Assembly: GCA_050946935.1 (NCBI GenBank) | Contig: JBMNVR010000001.1 | Span: forward strand, 372,001-436,000 | Source of the DNA: UQRS01 sp050946935 | Lineage (GTDB): Bacteria; Bacillota; Clostridia; Oscillospirales; Acutalibacteraceae | Direction of reading: 5' to 3' | Length of the DNA: 64,000 nucleotides | In this document: in pieces, positions 16,617 through 25,382 of the stretch | How the letters are laid out: each line of letters begins with the position of its first letter | Numbering within the stretch: position 1 is the stretch's first letter | Notes under the pieces: model-generated | The model's database searches: none | What the model saw: only the letters and a program-made list of their open reading frames with translations | Told to the model about the DNA's origin: nothing | Program-made: the position numbers and the translations under genes

Positions 16617-17868
16617 TTGTTCTAAAAAAATGATCGCTCTTCTGTCCGTTTTTACCGCTTTGTCGCTTGTCTTTTGCTGTTTTTCGGCCTCTGCCGTGAC
16701 CAGCTCGGACATCTCTGATAAACAGGCCGAGAAAGCGGCGCTTGAGCAAAAAGCGCAGGAGATTAAGAAGCAGATCGCTGCGTTGGAAAATGATGCCTCC
16801 AAGCAGGAGCAACTCAAAGCGCAGTTGGAGCGTCAGGTCGAAAATACTGAGAGCCAGGTAACCCTTCTCAGCAACGAGATCGCCGCCTTGAACGGCAACA
16901 TCGACCAATTAACGCGGGAGATTGCGCAGAAGGAATCCGAACTGGAGGAGACCAAGGCGCTGTTTAAACAGCGGCTTCGTGCGATGTATATGTCGGGCGG
17001 TGACAACGATTTGTTGGTTCTGCTGGGCAGCGACGACGTCGCTGACTATCTGGCCCGGACCGAGTTGACCCGCAGCGTTTCGGCCCACGACCGTGCCCTG
17101 ATGCAGGAGATTGTGGACGTTATGGAATCCATCTCCGCCGCGCAGGAGGAGATTGTCGCGGACAAGCAGTCCAAGCAGTCGGCGCAGCAAGAGCTGGAGC
17201 AAAAGCAGGCCGAGCTGGAGGATCAGGTAAAGCAGACGACCAAGACGATCGAGAATCTTGGAAAGGCGACCGCCGCCCTGACCGAAGAACAGAAAGCAGC
17301 CGAAGCCGCTTTCAGCGCGGCAGAGGATGAAATTGACGCCATGCTGGACGAGCTGAAAAATCAGGAGCAGGCGGCGAGCAGCTCCTCCTCGAAGCCGTCG
17401 TCGGGCAGTTCGTCGGGGACTTCCTCCGGCGGGTCATCGGGTGGGTCAAGCTCGGCATATGATTTTATGTGGCCGACCCCCAAATTTCATTACATATCCT
17501 CCCCCTTCGGGTATCGGATTCATCCGATCACCGGGGTTCAGAAGTTGCATTCCGGCTGCGATATCGCCGGAAGTGGCATCAACGGTACGCCGGTTTACGC
17601 CGCCGACAGCGGAACGGTCAGCTTGGCTACCTATAACGCCGGCGGCTATGGCTATTATGTCATGCTGTACCACGGCGCCAAATCGGACGGGAAGCAGTAC
17701 GCCACTCTGTACGCGCATATGACCCGCTATGTGGTCTCGGCCGGGCAGAAGATACAAAAGGGCGACCTGATCGGGTACGTCGGATCGACCGGCGCATCGA
17801 CCGGACCGCATTTGCATTTTGAAATCCGGGTGAACGGTACGCCGGTCAACCCGTTGCTGTATTTTTAA
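16606..17868 (+). CDS. Secreted coiled-coil M23 endopeptidase (PcsB/EnvC-like), paralogue 1
   Basis: A 420-residue secreted protein: signal peptide (about 1-27), long coiled coils (about 28-110 and 165-250), a Ser/Gly-rich linker (about 258-283) and a C-terminal LytM/M23 domain (about 295-420). The zinc-site motifs are HSGCDIAG, with the paired HLHFEIRVNG and YAHM. Its overlap with ftsX (GTG at 16606 within the last ftsX codons) strongly suggests it is the hydrolase or hydrolase activator controlled by FtsEX at the division septum. GAGGGAAG is the ribosome site; a GTG three codons earlier is less well spaced. Confidence 0.9.
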   Translation: MRFNCSKKMIALLSVFTALSLVFCCFSASAVTSSDISDKQAEKAALEQKAQEIKKQIAALENDASKQEQLKAQLERQVENTESQVTLLSNEIAALNGNIDQLTREIAQKESELEETKALFKQRLRAMYMSGGDNDLLVLLGSDDVADYLARTELTRSVSAHDRALMQEIVDVMESISAAQEEIVADKQSKQSAQQELEQKQAELEDQVKQTTKTIENLGKATAALTEEQKAAEAAFSAAEDEIDAMLDELKNQEQAASSSSSKPSSGSSSGTSSGGSSGGSSSAYDFMWPTPKFHYISSPFGYRIHPITGVQKLHSGCDIAGSGINGTPVYAADSGTVSLATYNAGGYGYYVMLYHGAKSDGKQYATLYAHMTRYVVSAGQKIQKGDLIGYVGSTGASTGPHLHFEIRVNGTPVNPLLYF

Positions 17869-17889
17869 AAATTGGGAGGGTATGCAATC

Positions 17890-19023
17890 TTGCGTCAGAA
17901 ATATCGAATCAAACATATTCTCTGTCTGATCCTGACGCTGGTTCTGCTTTGCGCGGTTGTCTCGTCCGTTCCGACGATTCAGGCCGGCGCCGCCACCTTG
18001 TCGGAGGCGCGGCAGGAACGCGACCGGATTCAAAAGGAGTTGGATGCGCTCAAAGCGCAGAAAGCCAGCCAGCAGGAAATCCAGAAAAAGCTGGAGGAGC
18101 AAATCGCCAACACGGAGGATGAAATTTCCCTCGTGACCGAGGAACTGGATAAAATCAAATCCGAGCTTTCGGTCGTACAGGCCGAACTGGACGCCAAAAA
18201 CGCCGAGCTGGAGGAGAACAAAGACCTCTTCAAGCAGCGGCTGCGGGCCATGTATATGACCTCCGGCTCCGGCGCGGAGTTGCAGGTGCTGCTCGGCAGC
18301 GATGACATGGCCGATTATCTGGCCAAAACCGAGCTGACCCGCAGCGTTTCAGCCCACGACTCCCAGTTGATTGAGGAGATTGTCTCCGCCGTGAACGAGG
18401 TTGAGGGCAAGGCGGCAGAGATACAGGTCAAGAAGGACGCGCAGGACGCAATCAAAAAAGATCTTGCCGCCAAGCAGCAGGATTTGAACAGCCAGATGAA
18501 TGAGCTCTCGGCCGTTCTCTCCGAGCTGGAGGCCGACATCGACGATAAGGAGGCGGCCTATCAAGCCGCTGTGGACGAAATCGATCAGCTTGCGAGCCAG
18601 GTTGTCGGGGATTCCAGATTGTCCTATGATGGCAATTTCCTCTGGCCGGTGCCGGGCTACTATAACATAACCTCCGGCTTTAAATGGCGCTGGGGCCGGC
18701 AGCATAAGGGAATTGATATTTCCAGCAGCGGTATCAGCGGCAAACCGATTGTCGCGGCGGCTGACGGCGTTGTGATTACGGCCGCCTACAACACCGGCGG
18801 CTATGGCAACTATGTGATGATTAACCATGGCGCGTCGGGCGGCGCGTCCTATGTAACGTTGTACGGGCATATGACCCGGTATGTGGTGTCGGCTGGACAG
18901 TCGGTGACGCAGGGACAGGTAATCGGGTATGTCGGTTCGACCGGATTTTCCACCGGACCGCACCTGCATTTCGAAATACGGGTAAACGGTACGGCGGTGG
19001 ATCCTGCGGCATATTTTAATTGA
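17890..19023 (+). CDS. Secreted coiled-coil M23 endopeptidase (PcsB/EnvC-like), paralogue 2
   Basis: A 377-residue paralogue of the preceding gene: signal peptide (about 1-34, ending QAGAA), coiled coils (about 36-110 and 150-240) and an M23 domain (about 255-377) with HKGIDISS, YGHM and HLHFEIRVNG. The coiled-coil tip FKQRLRAMYM, LLGSDDMADYLAKTELT and RSVSAHD is almost the same as in the upstream copy, which points to tandem duplication. The TTG at 17890 is chosen because GGGAGGG lies 9 bases before it and the signal peptide follows. A strong terminator comes right after the stop codon. Confidence 0.9.
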   Translation: MRQKYRIKHILCLILTLVLLCAVVSSVPTIQAGAATLSEARQERDRIQKELDALKAQKASQQEIQKKLEEQIANTEDEISLVTEELDKIKSELSVVQAELDAKNAELEENKDLFKQRLRAMYMTSGSGAELQVLLGSDDMADYLAKTELTRSVSAHDSQLIEEIVSAVNEVEGKAAEIQVKKDAQDAIKKDLAAKQQDLNSQMNELSAVLSELEADIDDKEAAYQAAVDEIDQLASQVVGDSRLSYDGNFLWPVPGYYNITSGFKWRWGRQHKGIDISSSGISGKPIVAAADGVVITAAYNTGGYGNYVMINHGASGGASYVTLYGHMTRYVVSAGQSVTQGQVIGYVGSTGFSTGPHLHFEIRVNGTAVDPAAYFN

Positions 19024-19030
19024 TTGAGGA

Positions 19031-19077
19031 CAGAGGGCGAAACGGGGGCAGATAACCTCCTTCGCCCTCTGCTTTTT
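19031..19077 (+). terminator. Rho-independent terminator of the ftsEX-M23 operon
   Basis: A perfect 11-bp stem (CAGAGGGCGAA with TTCGCCCTCTG, 19031-19041 and 19061-19071) is followed by CTTTTTG. It begins 8 bases after the second M23 gene. Confidence 0.85.
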
Positions 19078-19095
19078 GAAAGGGTTGTTTTGGGC

Positions 19096-20277
19096 ATGAA
19101 ACGAAAGGTTCCGCTTTCTCTCACGATTAGCCTGATGGTGATCACCGCCTCGGCAACCGTGCTGGCCATGCTGCTGTATCTGATATTTTCGGGTTCTCCC
19201 CTGGCTGGAAAATCCATGTGGTACAGCAAACTGTGTGAGATTACCGAAAAAATAGATGAGATGTATTATGGAGAAATCGAACCGTCTGCGCTTGCCGACG
19301 GCGCGGCGGCCGGTCTGGTGGACGGTCTCGGGGACGCATACGCCGGATATTACGATGCGGAGGAGACGAACGAAGCGGCTCTGAGCAACAGCGGCGAAAA
19401 GGTCGGAATCGGCATCACGCCGGTTCCGGATCCGCAAACGGAAACTATGTATGTGTATCGGCTGGATGCCAATGGACCTGCCGCGGCGGCCGGCGTGCGA
19501 AAGGGAGACCGGATCACGGCGGTGGGCGACCTGCTTGTGGCTGAAGCCGGGTATGAGGAGGCGGTGGCCGCCTGTGCGGGGGAGGCGGGAACCGATCTCA
19601 CGCTGCAAATTCTTCGGAATGGAGAAACGCTTTCCCTCACCTGTACACGGGCGGAATTTGAGATCACAACGGTGTATCCGCGTATGGTGGGAGAGATCGG
19701 GTATCTGCAAATCTCCCGCTTTAACGAAAAGACGCCCGAACAGTTGACCGCCGCAGTTGAGGAGATGATGGCCGCCGGGGTGCGTGGGCTGATTTTTGAT
19801 TTGCGGGTCTGCGGCGGGGGATTGGTCGACGCGACCGCTCGGGCGCTGGATTATCTTTTGCCGGAGGGAGAGATTATTTCAGCCACCTATGCCGACGGGC
19901 ACAGCGCCGTGCTGCACACCTCCGACAGCGAGGCGATCAACCTGCCGATGGCGGTGCTGATAACCGGGAATACCGCCAGCTCGGCCGAGTTGTTTGCGGC
20001 CGCTGTCCGGGATTACGGGAAGGGTGTGCTGATCGGCTCGACCACCTACGGCAAAGGAGTGATGCAGCGCACCTTCGGACTCAGCGACGGTTCCTCGGTT
20101 AAGTTCACAATTGCCGAGTTTGTACCGCCGAGTGGGGTAAGCTTTAACGGTGTCGGCCTGTCCCCGGATATTCCGGTCGACCTGAGCCAGGAGCAAACGG
20201 CCGGGTTCTATTTTCTGACCGATGAGGAGGATCCACATATCGTGGCGGCATTGGCGTATTTCTCCGCCTTGTCCTGA
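19096..20277 (+). CDS. S41-family C-terminal processing protease (CtpA/B-like)
   Basis: A 393-residue membrane-anchored serine protease. It has an N-terminal membrane helix (about 8-32), a PDZ domain (about 95-185; NSGEKVGIGITP, GPAAAAGVRKGDRI) and an S41 catalytic domain (about 185-370). The catalytic Ser lies in TGNTASSAELFAAA and the Lys in STTYGKGVMQ. Members cut the C-terminal ends of secreted or membrane proteins; in Firmicutes they act in sporulation signalling or on cell-wall hydrolases. Its position after the M23 hydrolases suggests it may trim them, which is an inference. A TTG at 19090 is an alternative start. The operon terminator precedes it. Confidence 0.9.
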   Translation: MKRKVPLSLTISLMVITASATVLAMLLYLIFSGSPLAGKSMWYSKLCEITEKIDEMYYGEIEPSALADGAAAGLVDGLGDAYAGYYDAEETNEAALSNSGEKVGIGITPVPDPQTETMYVYRLDANGPAAAAGVRKGDRITAVGDLLVAEAGYEEAVAACAGEAGTDLTLQILRNGETLSLTCTRAEFEITTVYPRMVGEIGYLQISRFNEKTPEQLTAAVEEMMAAGVRGLIFDLRVCGGGLVDATARALDYLLPEGEIISATYADGHSAVLHTSDSEAINLPMAVLITGNTASSAELFAAAVRDYGKGVLIGSTTYGKGVMQRTFGLSDGSSVKFTIAEFVPPSGVSFNGVGLSPDIPVDLSQEQTAGFYFLTDEEDPHIVAALAYFSALS

Positions 20278-20296
20278 CCCCAGGCCGTGGTATAAA

Positions 20297-20338
20297 GAGC
20301 CGTCCTTGCGTTCAATGAATGGAACGCAAGGACGGCTC
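20297..20338. repeat. Perfect 17-bp hairpin between convergent genes
   Basis: GAGCCGTCCTTGCGTTC at 20297-20313 pairs exactly with 20322-20338 around an 8-base loop. It sits 19 bases past the S41 protease stop codon. There is no U-tract on the plus side, so it is either an unusual terminator or an mRNA-stabilising structure. Confidence 0.6.
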
Positions 20339-20440
20339 AAACGGCGGCTGTTTGCGGCGTATTTTCGCTTATTCATAAAACAGACGGGTTTGTTGTCCGT
20401 TTGTTTTTGCCTGTCACCAGTTTTTGGTCCGCAATGGAAA

Positions 20441-20469
20441 ACCCCGGGCTGTTTGATACAGCCCGGGGT
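20441..20469 (-). terminator. Bidirectional terminator between groL and the S41 protease
   Basis: A 12-bp stem (20441-20452 with 20458-20469, loop TTGAT) is followed by TTTTCC on the minus strand (groL direction) and by TCGCTATTTTT on the plus strand. It can end both converging transcripts. Confidence 0.8.
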
Positions 20470-20492
20470 TCGCTATTTTTAATGGAGAGGAA

Positions 20493-22133
20493 TCAATACA
20501 TCCCGCCGCCCGCTGCGGCTGCGGCGGCTGCCGCGGCGTTCGCTGCGGCGGCATCCTCTTTCTTGTCGGCAACCAGCGACTCGGTCGTCAGGACCATCGC
20601 CGCAATCGAAGCGGCGTTCTCCATAGCGGAGCGGGTTACCTTGGTCGGGTCGACGATACCGGCGTCGATCATGTCGACATATTCTTCAGCATAAGCGTTG
20701 AAGCCGTATCCGACCTTTCCGCTTGCCTTGATGGTGTTGAGGATGACCGAGCCTTCCAGTCCGGCGTTGGCCGCAATCTGGCGGATCGGCGCCTCCAGCG
20801 CCTTGAGTACGATCTTGACGCCGGTTTTTTCATCCCCGTCGACCGTGTTCAGCAGCGCCTCGACTGCATCGCTGGCGTTGACCAGAGCCACGCCGCCGCC
20901 GGCAACGATGCCCTCCTCTACAGCGGCCTTGGTGGCCGAGAGGGCGTCCTCAATCCGTAGCTTTTTATCCTTCATCTCCACCTCGGTCGCGGCGCCGACC
21001 TTGATGACCGCTACGCCGCCGGCCAGTTTTGCCAGCCGCTCCTGCAGCTTCTCGCGATCGAAATCGGAGGTCGTCGTCTCGATCTGGGCGCGGATCTGGC
21101 CGACGCGGGCCTTGATGGCGTCCTTGTCGCCGGCGCCGCCGACGATGATGGTATTCTCCTTACCGACCTTAACCTGGGAGGCATGGCCGAGCTGTGCCAC
21201 GGTGGTATCTTTCAGCTCGAGGCCCAGCTCTTCGCTGATGACCTCGCCGCCGGTCAGGATGGCGATATCCTGCAGCATCTCCTTGCGGCGGTCGCCGAAG
21301 CCCGGCGCCTTGACCGCGACGCAGGTGAAGGTGCCGCGCAGCTTGTTGACGATCAGGGTCGAAAGCGCCTCGCCCTCGACGTCTTCGGCAATGATGAGCA
21401 GCTTCTTGCCCGACTGCACGATCTGCTCAAGAAGGGGCAGAATCTCCTGAATATTTGAGATTTTCTTGTCGGTGATCAGGATCAGCGGATCGTCGATGAC
21501 CGCCTCCATCTTATCTGTGTCGGTCGCCATGTAGGGGGTGATGTACCCACGGTCGAATTGCATGCCTTCGACAACCTCGGAATAGGTTTCAGCCGTCTTG
21601 GACTCCTCGACCGTGATCACGCCGTCAGAGGAGACCTTCTCCATCGCTTCGGCGATCAGCTTGCCGATGGTCTCATCTCCGGAGGAAACGGTTGCCACGC
21701 GGGCGATGTCGTCCGAGCCGGAAACCTTTTTGGAATTCTCCACAACCTTCTGGATGGCGGCGTCGGCGGCCTTTTTAATGCCTTTTTTGACCACCATCGG
21801 ATTGGCGCCGGAGGTGACATTCTTCATCCCCTCGGCAATCATGGCCTGTGCCAGAACGGTCGCCGTAGTCGTACCGTCGCCGGCCAGGTCGTTGGTCTTG
21901 GTCGCAACCTCTTTCACGAGCTGGGCGCCCATATTTTCAAACGGCTCCTCCAGCTCGATCTCCTTCGCAATGGTCACGCCGTCGTTGGTGATGAGGGGCG
22001 CGCCGAACTTCTTATCAATAACTACATTTCTTCCCTTGGGGCCCAGCGTGACCTTAACGGTATCCGCCAACTGGTCAACGCCTGACTGAAGAGCCTTTCT
22101 GGCCTCTTCGCCGAAAATTACCTGTTTCGCCAT
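20493..22133 (-). CDS. groL: Chaperonin GroEL (Hsp60)
   Basis: A 546-residue chaperonin subunit of normal length. It forms the 14-mer folding chamber in the cytoplasm with GroES. Hallmarks include the start AKQVIFGEEARKAL, LGPKGRNVVIDK, NDLAGDGTTTATVLAQAM, the apical domain and VEEGIVAGGGVALV. The C-terminal tail is unusual: instead of GGM repeats it is almost all alanine (AANAAAAAAAAAGGGMY). The groS stop is 21 bases upstream, and both are governed by the CIRCE element at 22475-22501. A bidirectional terminator follows. Confidence 0.98.
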   Translation of the reverse strand: MAKQVIFGEEARKALQSGVDQLADTVKVTLGPKGRNVVIDKKFGAPLITNDGVTIAKEIELEEPFENMGAQLVKEVATKTNDLAGDGTTTATVLAQAMIAEGMKNVTSGANPMVVKKGIKKAADAAIQKVVENSKKVSGSDDIARVATVSSGDETIGKLIAEAMEKVSSDGVITVEESKTAETYSEVVEGMQFDRGYITPYMATDTDKMEAVIDDPLILITDKKISNIQEILPLLEQIVQSGKKLLIIAEDVEGEALSTLIVNKLRGTFTCVAVKAPGFGDRRKEMLQDIAILTGGEVISEELGLELKDTTVAQLGHASQVKVGKENTIIVGGAGDKDAIKARVGQIRAQIETTTSDFDREKLQERLAKLAGGVAVIKVGAATEVEMKDKKLRIEDALSATKAAVEEGIVAGGGVALVNASDAVEALLNTVDGDEKTGVKIVLKALEAPIRQIAANAGLEGSVILNTIKASGKVGYGFNAYAEEYVDMIDAGIVDPTKVTRSAMENAASIAAMVLTTESLVADKKEDAAAANAAAAAAAAAGGGMY

Positions 22134-22154
22134 ATCCTATCGCTCCCTTATAAA

Positions 22155-22439
22155 TTATTCAACAATCGCAAGGATGTCCGACTGACGGAGAATGGTGTAC
22201 TCTTCGCCGTCCACTTTGACCTCGGTGCCCGAATATTTGCTGGTCAGCACCCTGTCGCCGGCCTTGACGTACATCTTCACCTCATTGCCGTCCACGATAC
22301 CGCCCGGGCCAACGGCCACAATCTCGGCTACCTGGGGCTTCTCCTTCGCTGAACCGGCGAGGATAATGCCGCTCTTGGTGGTTTCTTCGGCTTCGACCAT
22401 CTTGATCACAACACGATCGGCCAACGGTTTAATCGTCAT
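22155..22439 (-). CDS. groS: Co-chaperonin GroES
   Basis: The 94-residue heptameric lid of the GroEL chamber. It begins MTIKPLADRVVIKMVEAEE, with the mobile loop TTKSGIILAGSAKEKPQ and the roof/body sequence VLTSKYSGTEVKVDGEEYTI. The ATG at 22439 has AAGGAGG 8 bases upstream; an in-frame Met further up lies between the CIRCE element and this site and is not a credible start. First gene of the groS-groL operon. Confidence 0.97.
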   Translation of the reverse strand: MTIKPLADRVVIKMVEAEETTKSGIILAGSAKEKPQVAEIVAVGPGGIVDGNEVKMYVKAGDRVLTSKYSGTEVKVDGEEYTILRQSDILAIVE

Positions 22440-22474
22440 TACAATTCCTCCTTGTAAATGATAAAATATATGGT

Positions 22475-22501
22475 TTAGCACTCTTTATTCTCGAGTGCTA
22501 A
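22475..22501 (-). promoter_or_regulatory. CIRCE element (HrcA operator)
   Basis: TTAGCACTC, 9 bases, GAGTGCTAA: a perfect 9-bp inverted repeat identical to the CIRCE consensus bound by the heat-shock repressor HrcA. It lies between the promoter and the groS start, overlapping the expected transcription start. Confidence 0.97.
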
Positions 22502-22505
22502 TACT

Positions 22506-22533
22506 ATAATAGTACATATTTCCAAAAAATCAA
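22506..22533 (-). promoter_or_regulatory. Promoter of groS-groL
   Basis: On the minus strand TTGATT (22533-22528), a 16-base spacer and TATTAT (22511-22506), directly upstream of CIRCE. The geometry fits a vegetative promoter blocked by HrcA. Confidence 0.65.
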
Positions 22534-22630
22534 GGGGGAATTTGCGATTTTGTCAAATGTTTTAAATTTGTTAATATTTGCCCCCGGATTTTTATACCGA
22601 TCCTTGCAGGAGAAAACGGAAAAAGAACAA

Positions 22631-22667
22631 AATTCCTCCGGATACTGAAAAGCAATCCGGAGGAATT
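22631..22667 (-). terminator. Terminator of the DUF4886/dockerin gene
   Basis: A perfect 13-bp stem (22631-22643 with 22655-22667) lies 32 bases past the stop codon. On the minus strand it is followed by TTTTGTTCTTTTT; the plus side also has a T-run, so it could work both ways. Confidence 0.8.
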
Positions 22668-22698
22668 TTTTCAATAGTTTAAAGCCGGACCGTCGCTT

Positions 22699-25116
22699 TT
22701 ATCCGCCTGCGACGATGCGCCCGCGCAGCTCCACCACGTCGGAGACGGTCAGGTCGCCGCTCTCATCGAGGTCGCCGACAGCCTTCTGCCGGTCGCTGGC
22801 CGTGCCGTCCACGATCAGGCCGCGCAGCTCCACCACGTCGGAGACGGTCAGCAGCCTGTCGAAGTTCACATCTCCCGGCCGGTCGGACAGAGTGACCGTC
22901 ACGGTGTAAACGTCTGTGCTGCCATCCTCTGCCGTGACGGTGTAGGCAACGGGCGCGGAGAAATCCTGTGCCTCGCCCGTTGCGGGTGTGACTGTGGCGC
23001 CGTCGCTGACCGTAATCTCGGGTGTCAGCGCGGTCAGGTCAGCGTCAAACGGCAGGTCAACGAAAATATTCAGACCCGAAATTTTGCCCGCGCGGCCGTC
23101 GATAGAGAAGGAGAGAATCTCTTTCTCATCCGAAAGGGGTCGGGGAATATACACGCGGAAATGGGCAGCCGTTTCTGCGGTCTGGCCGGTGACGGCGGCG
23201 CCGTCGATGCGGGAAATGTTAAAGGCACGGTACGCATAGTTTTCCCAGAAATCTTCTTCCACCGTAAAGCGGAAGGTAGAGACATTTCCGGGCCGCCCGG
23301 GCGCAGACGACCCTTGCGACGTCCAGCCGTCCGGCCGGTACTGATAGCCGGTATCAATTTCAATCACGCTGCCGACCGGAATATCTTCCTTTGTATATCG
23401 GCGATCGGTCGCAACAAAATATTTGGAATTATCCGCGGTCGTGTTAATCGTGGGATTTGTGGCAAATCTTCCGTCGCCGGAGTTCCAGTAGCCCTCTCCT
23501 ACCGGGGTCCATTCCAACAGGGTGTATTTATCATAGTCGAAGTAAGGCAGCAGATTGACCGACACGATATAGACCTGTTGGCTGCCGTCCTCCGCTGTGA
23601 CGGTGTAGCGCACCGGACTGGTAAAATCCTGCGCCACGCCGACCGCGGGAGAGACGGCTGCCGCTTCGCTGATTGTGAAATCCGGGGTCAGTGCGGTCAC
23701 ATCGGTTTTGGCCGGCAGGGTCACGGTGATCCAGTTGCCGACCGCGTTTCCTTCAGCCGTTCCGATCGTGAGGTTTTGCAGCCTTTTTGCGCTGCTTTTC
23801 ACCCGACCGTCCGGCGGCAGGTAAATGCGGAAGTGGGAGGCAACTTCTTCCGTCTGGCCGGTAACGGCCGCCCCGTCGGTGCGGGCAATGTTAAAAGCGC
23901 GGTACTCATACTCCTCCCAAAAGCTGTTGTCCACAACCGTCCGTGCGACCGAGGTGTTGCCCGGCCGCCGGGAGGAGGTGGCGCTCTGATAGGCCCATCC
24001 CTCTGGCCGGTATTGGTAGCCGGTATCAATTTCGATTACGCTGCCGACCGGAATGTCCTCGATTGTATACCGCCGGTCAGATGCAACAAATTTTTTGGAA
24101 TTGGTTGCATCGTTTGTGACCAGAGCCGGAGCCTCCGCATAGCCGCCGTTGCCCGAGTTCCAGTAGGCCTCTCCCACCGGGGTCCAGTCAAGCAGGGTAT
24201 ATTCGCTGAGATCCATTTCCTCCCGCGATTTAAAGCTGGACTCGGTCACTTGATAGGGATGGGCGACCGCATTCTCAACCGCCTCCCGGATCAGGGGGAG
24301 GTATTCGCTCGGAATTTCTTCAATACTGGGGACATAAGCGACATTTTCCACCGACCAGCCGGTGACGGCGGCAATCCAGGTCAGGCCGGCGATATACCGC
24401 CCGAGGTTGAGCGAAAGATGATAGCCGTCTCTTGTCAGGGTATCCCCGATATAGCTGGTTCGCACATTCTGTACCGCCGTGCCGGAGGGAATGACGAAAT
24501 CAATCCCGGAGTGGGTCAAAATCTTCTCCTGCACGGCCGAGGTAATGGCGTTATACATGGTTGTCTGATTGCTGTCATAACGTGGGAAATCGCCGTGGTT
24601 GCTGCCGGTCTGATACGCCCAGGTCATGTGCCACCCGAGTTTGGCGTCCGGATTGGTCTTTTTCTCCTGCACATAGTTGACCAGGTTGTCGAGATCGCTG
24701 TTGTAGGTGTTGGCCACGCCGCTGAGACCGCTAACCTGCTGCAGCGTGATGTAGTCCCAGTCCTCGTCCTGGATACCATATTCCATTGTGGTCTGCGGCC
24801 GGGTGTTCCAGCTTCCGTCAGTATTCTTGCGGTAGTCATAGGCCGCCTTGTTTCCCGAAGCGTTCGACCAGTGCGTGGCAAGGCTGCAACCGCCGATATA
24901 CAGATTGCCGAGGATGATCTCCTCCGCGCCGCAGTCGGCCGCCAACTGATACAGATGCTGGGTTGCGTCGTCGCTGAAGCTGTTGCCGATGGCAAGGATC
25001 CGAAGGGTTTTCGGTTCCTCCGTTTTGGCGGGACTTGCCGCGCCCGCCGGCAGGGTGGCCGTCAGAACCAGACTGAATCCGCACAGGGCCGACAACACCT
25101 TTTTAAAGAGAGACAT
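22699..25116 (-). CDS. Secreted DUF4886 (SGNH-like) esterase with duplicated modules and C-terminal dockerin
   Basis: An 805-residue secreted protein. Signal peptide 1-27. DUF4886 domain about 36-270, with the nucleophile block AIGNSFSDD (Ser46) and the Asp/His block TRDGYHLSLNLGRY (Asp230, His233). Two related modules follow (about 307-435 and 532-656), both with WTPVGE-YWNSG, EDIPVGSVIEIDTGYQYRP and a GRPGN/RRPGN motif. Each is followed by a beta-sandwich segment ending YTVTAEDGS (about 445-522 and 666-742). Residues 748-803 form a type I dockerin with two calcium-loop repeats ending TVSDVVELRG. It is probably a carbohydrate esterase plugged into a cohesin scaffold or surface complex. RBS AAAGGAG precedes the ATG. 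Confidence 0.87.
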   Translation of the reverse strand: MSLFKKVLSALCGFSLVLTATLPAGAASPAKTEEPKTLRILAIGNSFSDDATQHLYQLAADCGAEEIILGNLYIGGCSLATHWSNASGNKAAYDYRKNTDGSWNTRPQTTMEYGIQDEDWDYITLQQVSGLSGVANTYNSDLDNLVNYVQEKKTNPDAKLGWHMTWAYQTGSNHGDFPRYDSNQTTMYNAITSAVQEKILTHSGIDFVIPSGTAVQNVRTSYIGDTLTRDGYHLSLNLGRYIAGLTWIAAVTGWSVENVAYVPSIEEIPSEYLPLIREAVENAVAHPYQVTESSFKSREEMDLSEYTLLDWTPVGEAYWNSGNGGYAEAPALVTNDATNSKKFVASDRRYTIEDIPVGSVIEIDTGYQYRPEGWAYQSATSSRRPGNTSVARTVVDNSFWEEYEYRAFNIARTDGAAVTGQTEEVASHFRIYLPPDGRVKSSAKRLQNLTIGTAEGNAVGNWITVTLPAKTDVTALTPDFTISEAAAVSPAVGVAQDFTSPVRYTVTAEDGSQQVYIVSVNLLPYFDYDKYTLLEWTPVGEGYWNSGDGRFATNPTINTTADNSKYFVATDRRYTKEDIPVGSVIEIDTGYQYRPDGWTSQGSSAPGRPGNVSTFRFTVEEDFWENYAYRAFNISRIDGAAVTGQTAETAAHFRVYIPRPLSDEKEILSFSIDGRAGKISGLNIFVDLPFDADLTALTPEITVSDGATVTPATGEAQDFSAPVAYTVTAEDGSTDVYTVTVTLSDRPGDVNFDRLLTVSDVVELRGLIVDGTASDRQKAVGDLDESGDLTVSDVVELRGRIVAGG

Positions 25117-25382
25117 TGCGCAAAAACTCCTTTCAATCCTATATTTCCATGTTATTTTACTATAAGAATCCGTGCTTTTCCAATATGAAATGACATGTAC
25201 CCGCTATATGTGTCAGGATATGCTTCGCCTTTCATTTTGACGGCAGAGAAAAATACGCAAAACATTCCTATTTTTATATTACAGAAAAGGGCACAAAATG
25301 AATAGTATATTTCTGGATGAAATCAGCATTATCTTATGAAAAATAATCTTGCAGTCACTTCAAAGCTGCCGCATCGGCGGAT

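Noticed and set aside
23161..25188. 675-codon open frame on the plus strand
   Set aside because: It is antisense to the DUF4886/dockerin gene, which has a signal peptide, conserved domains and a ribosome site; the antisense frame has none.
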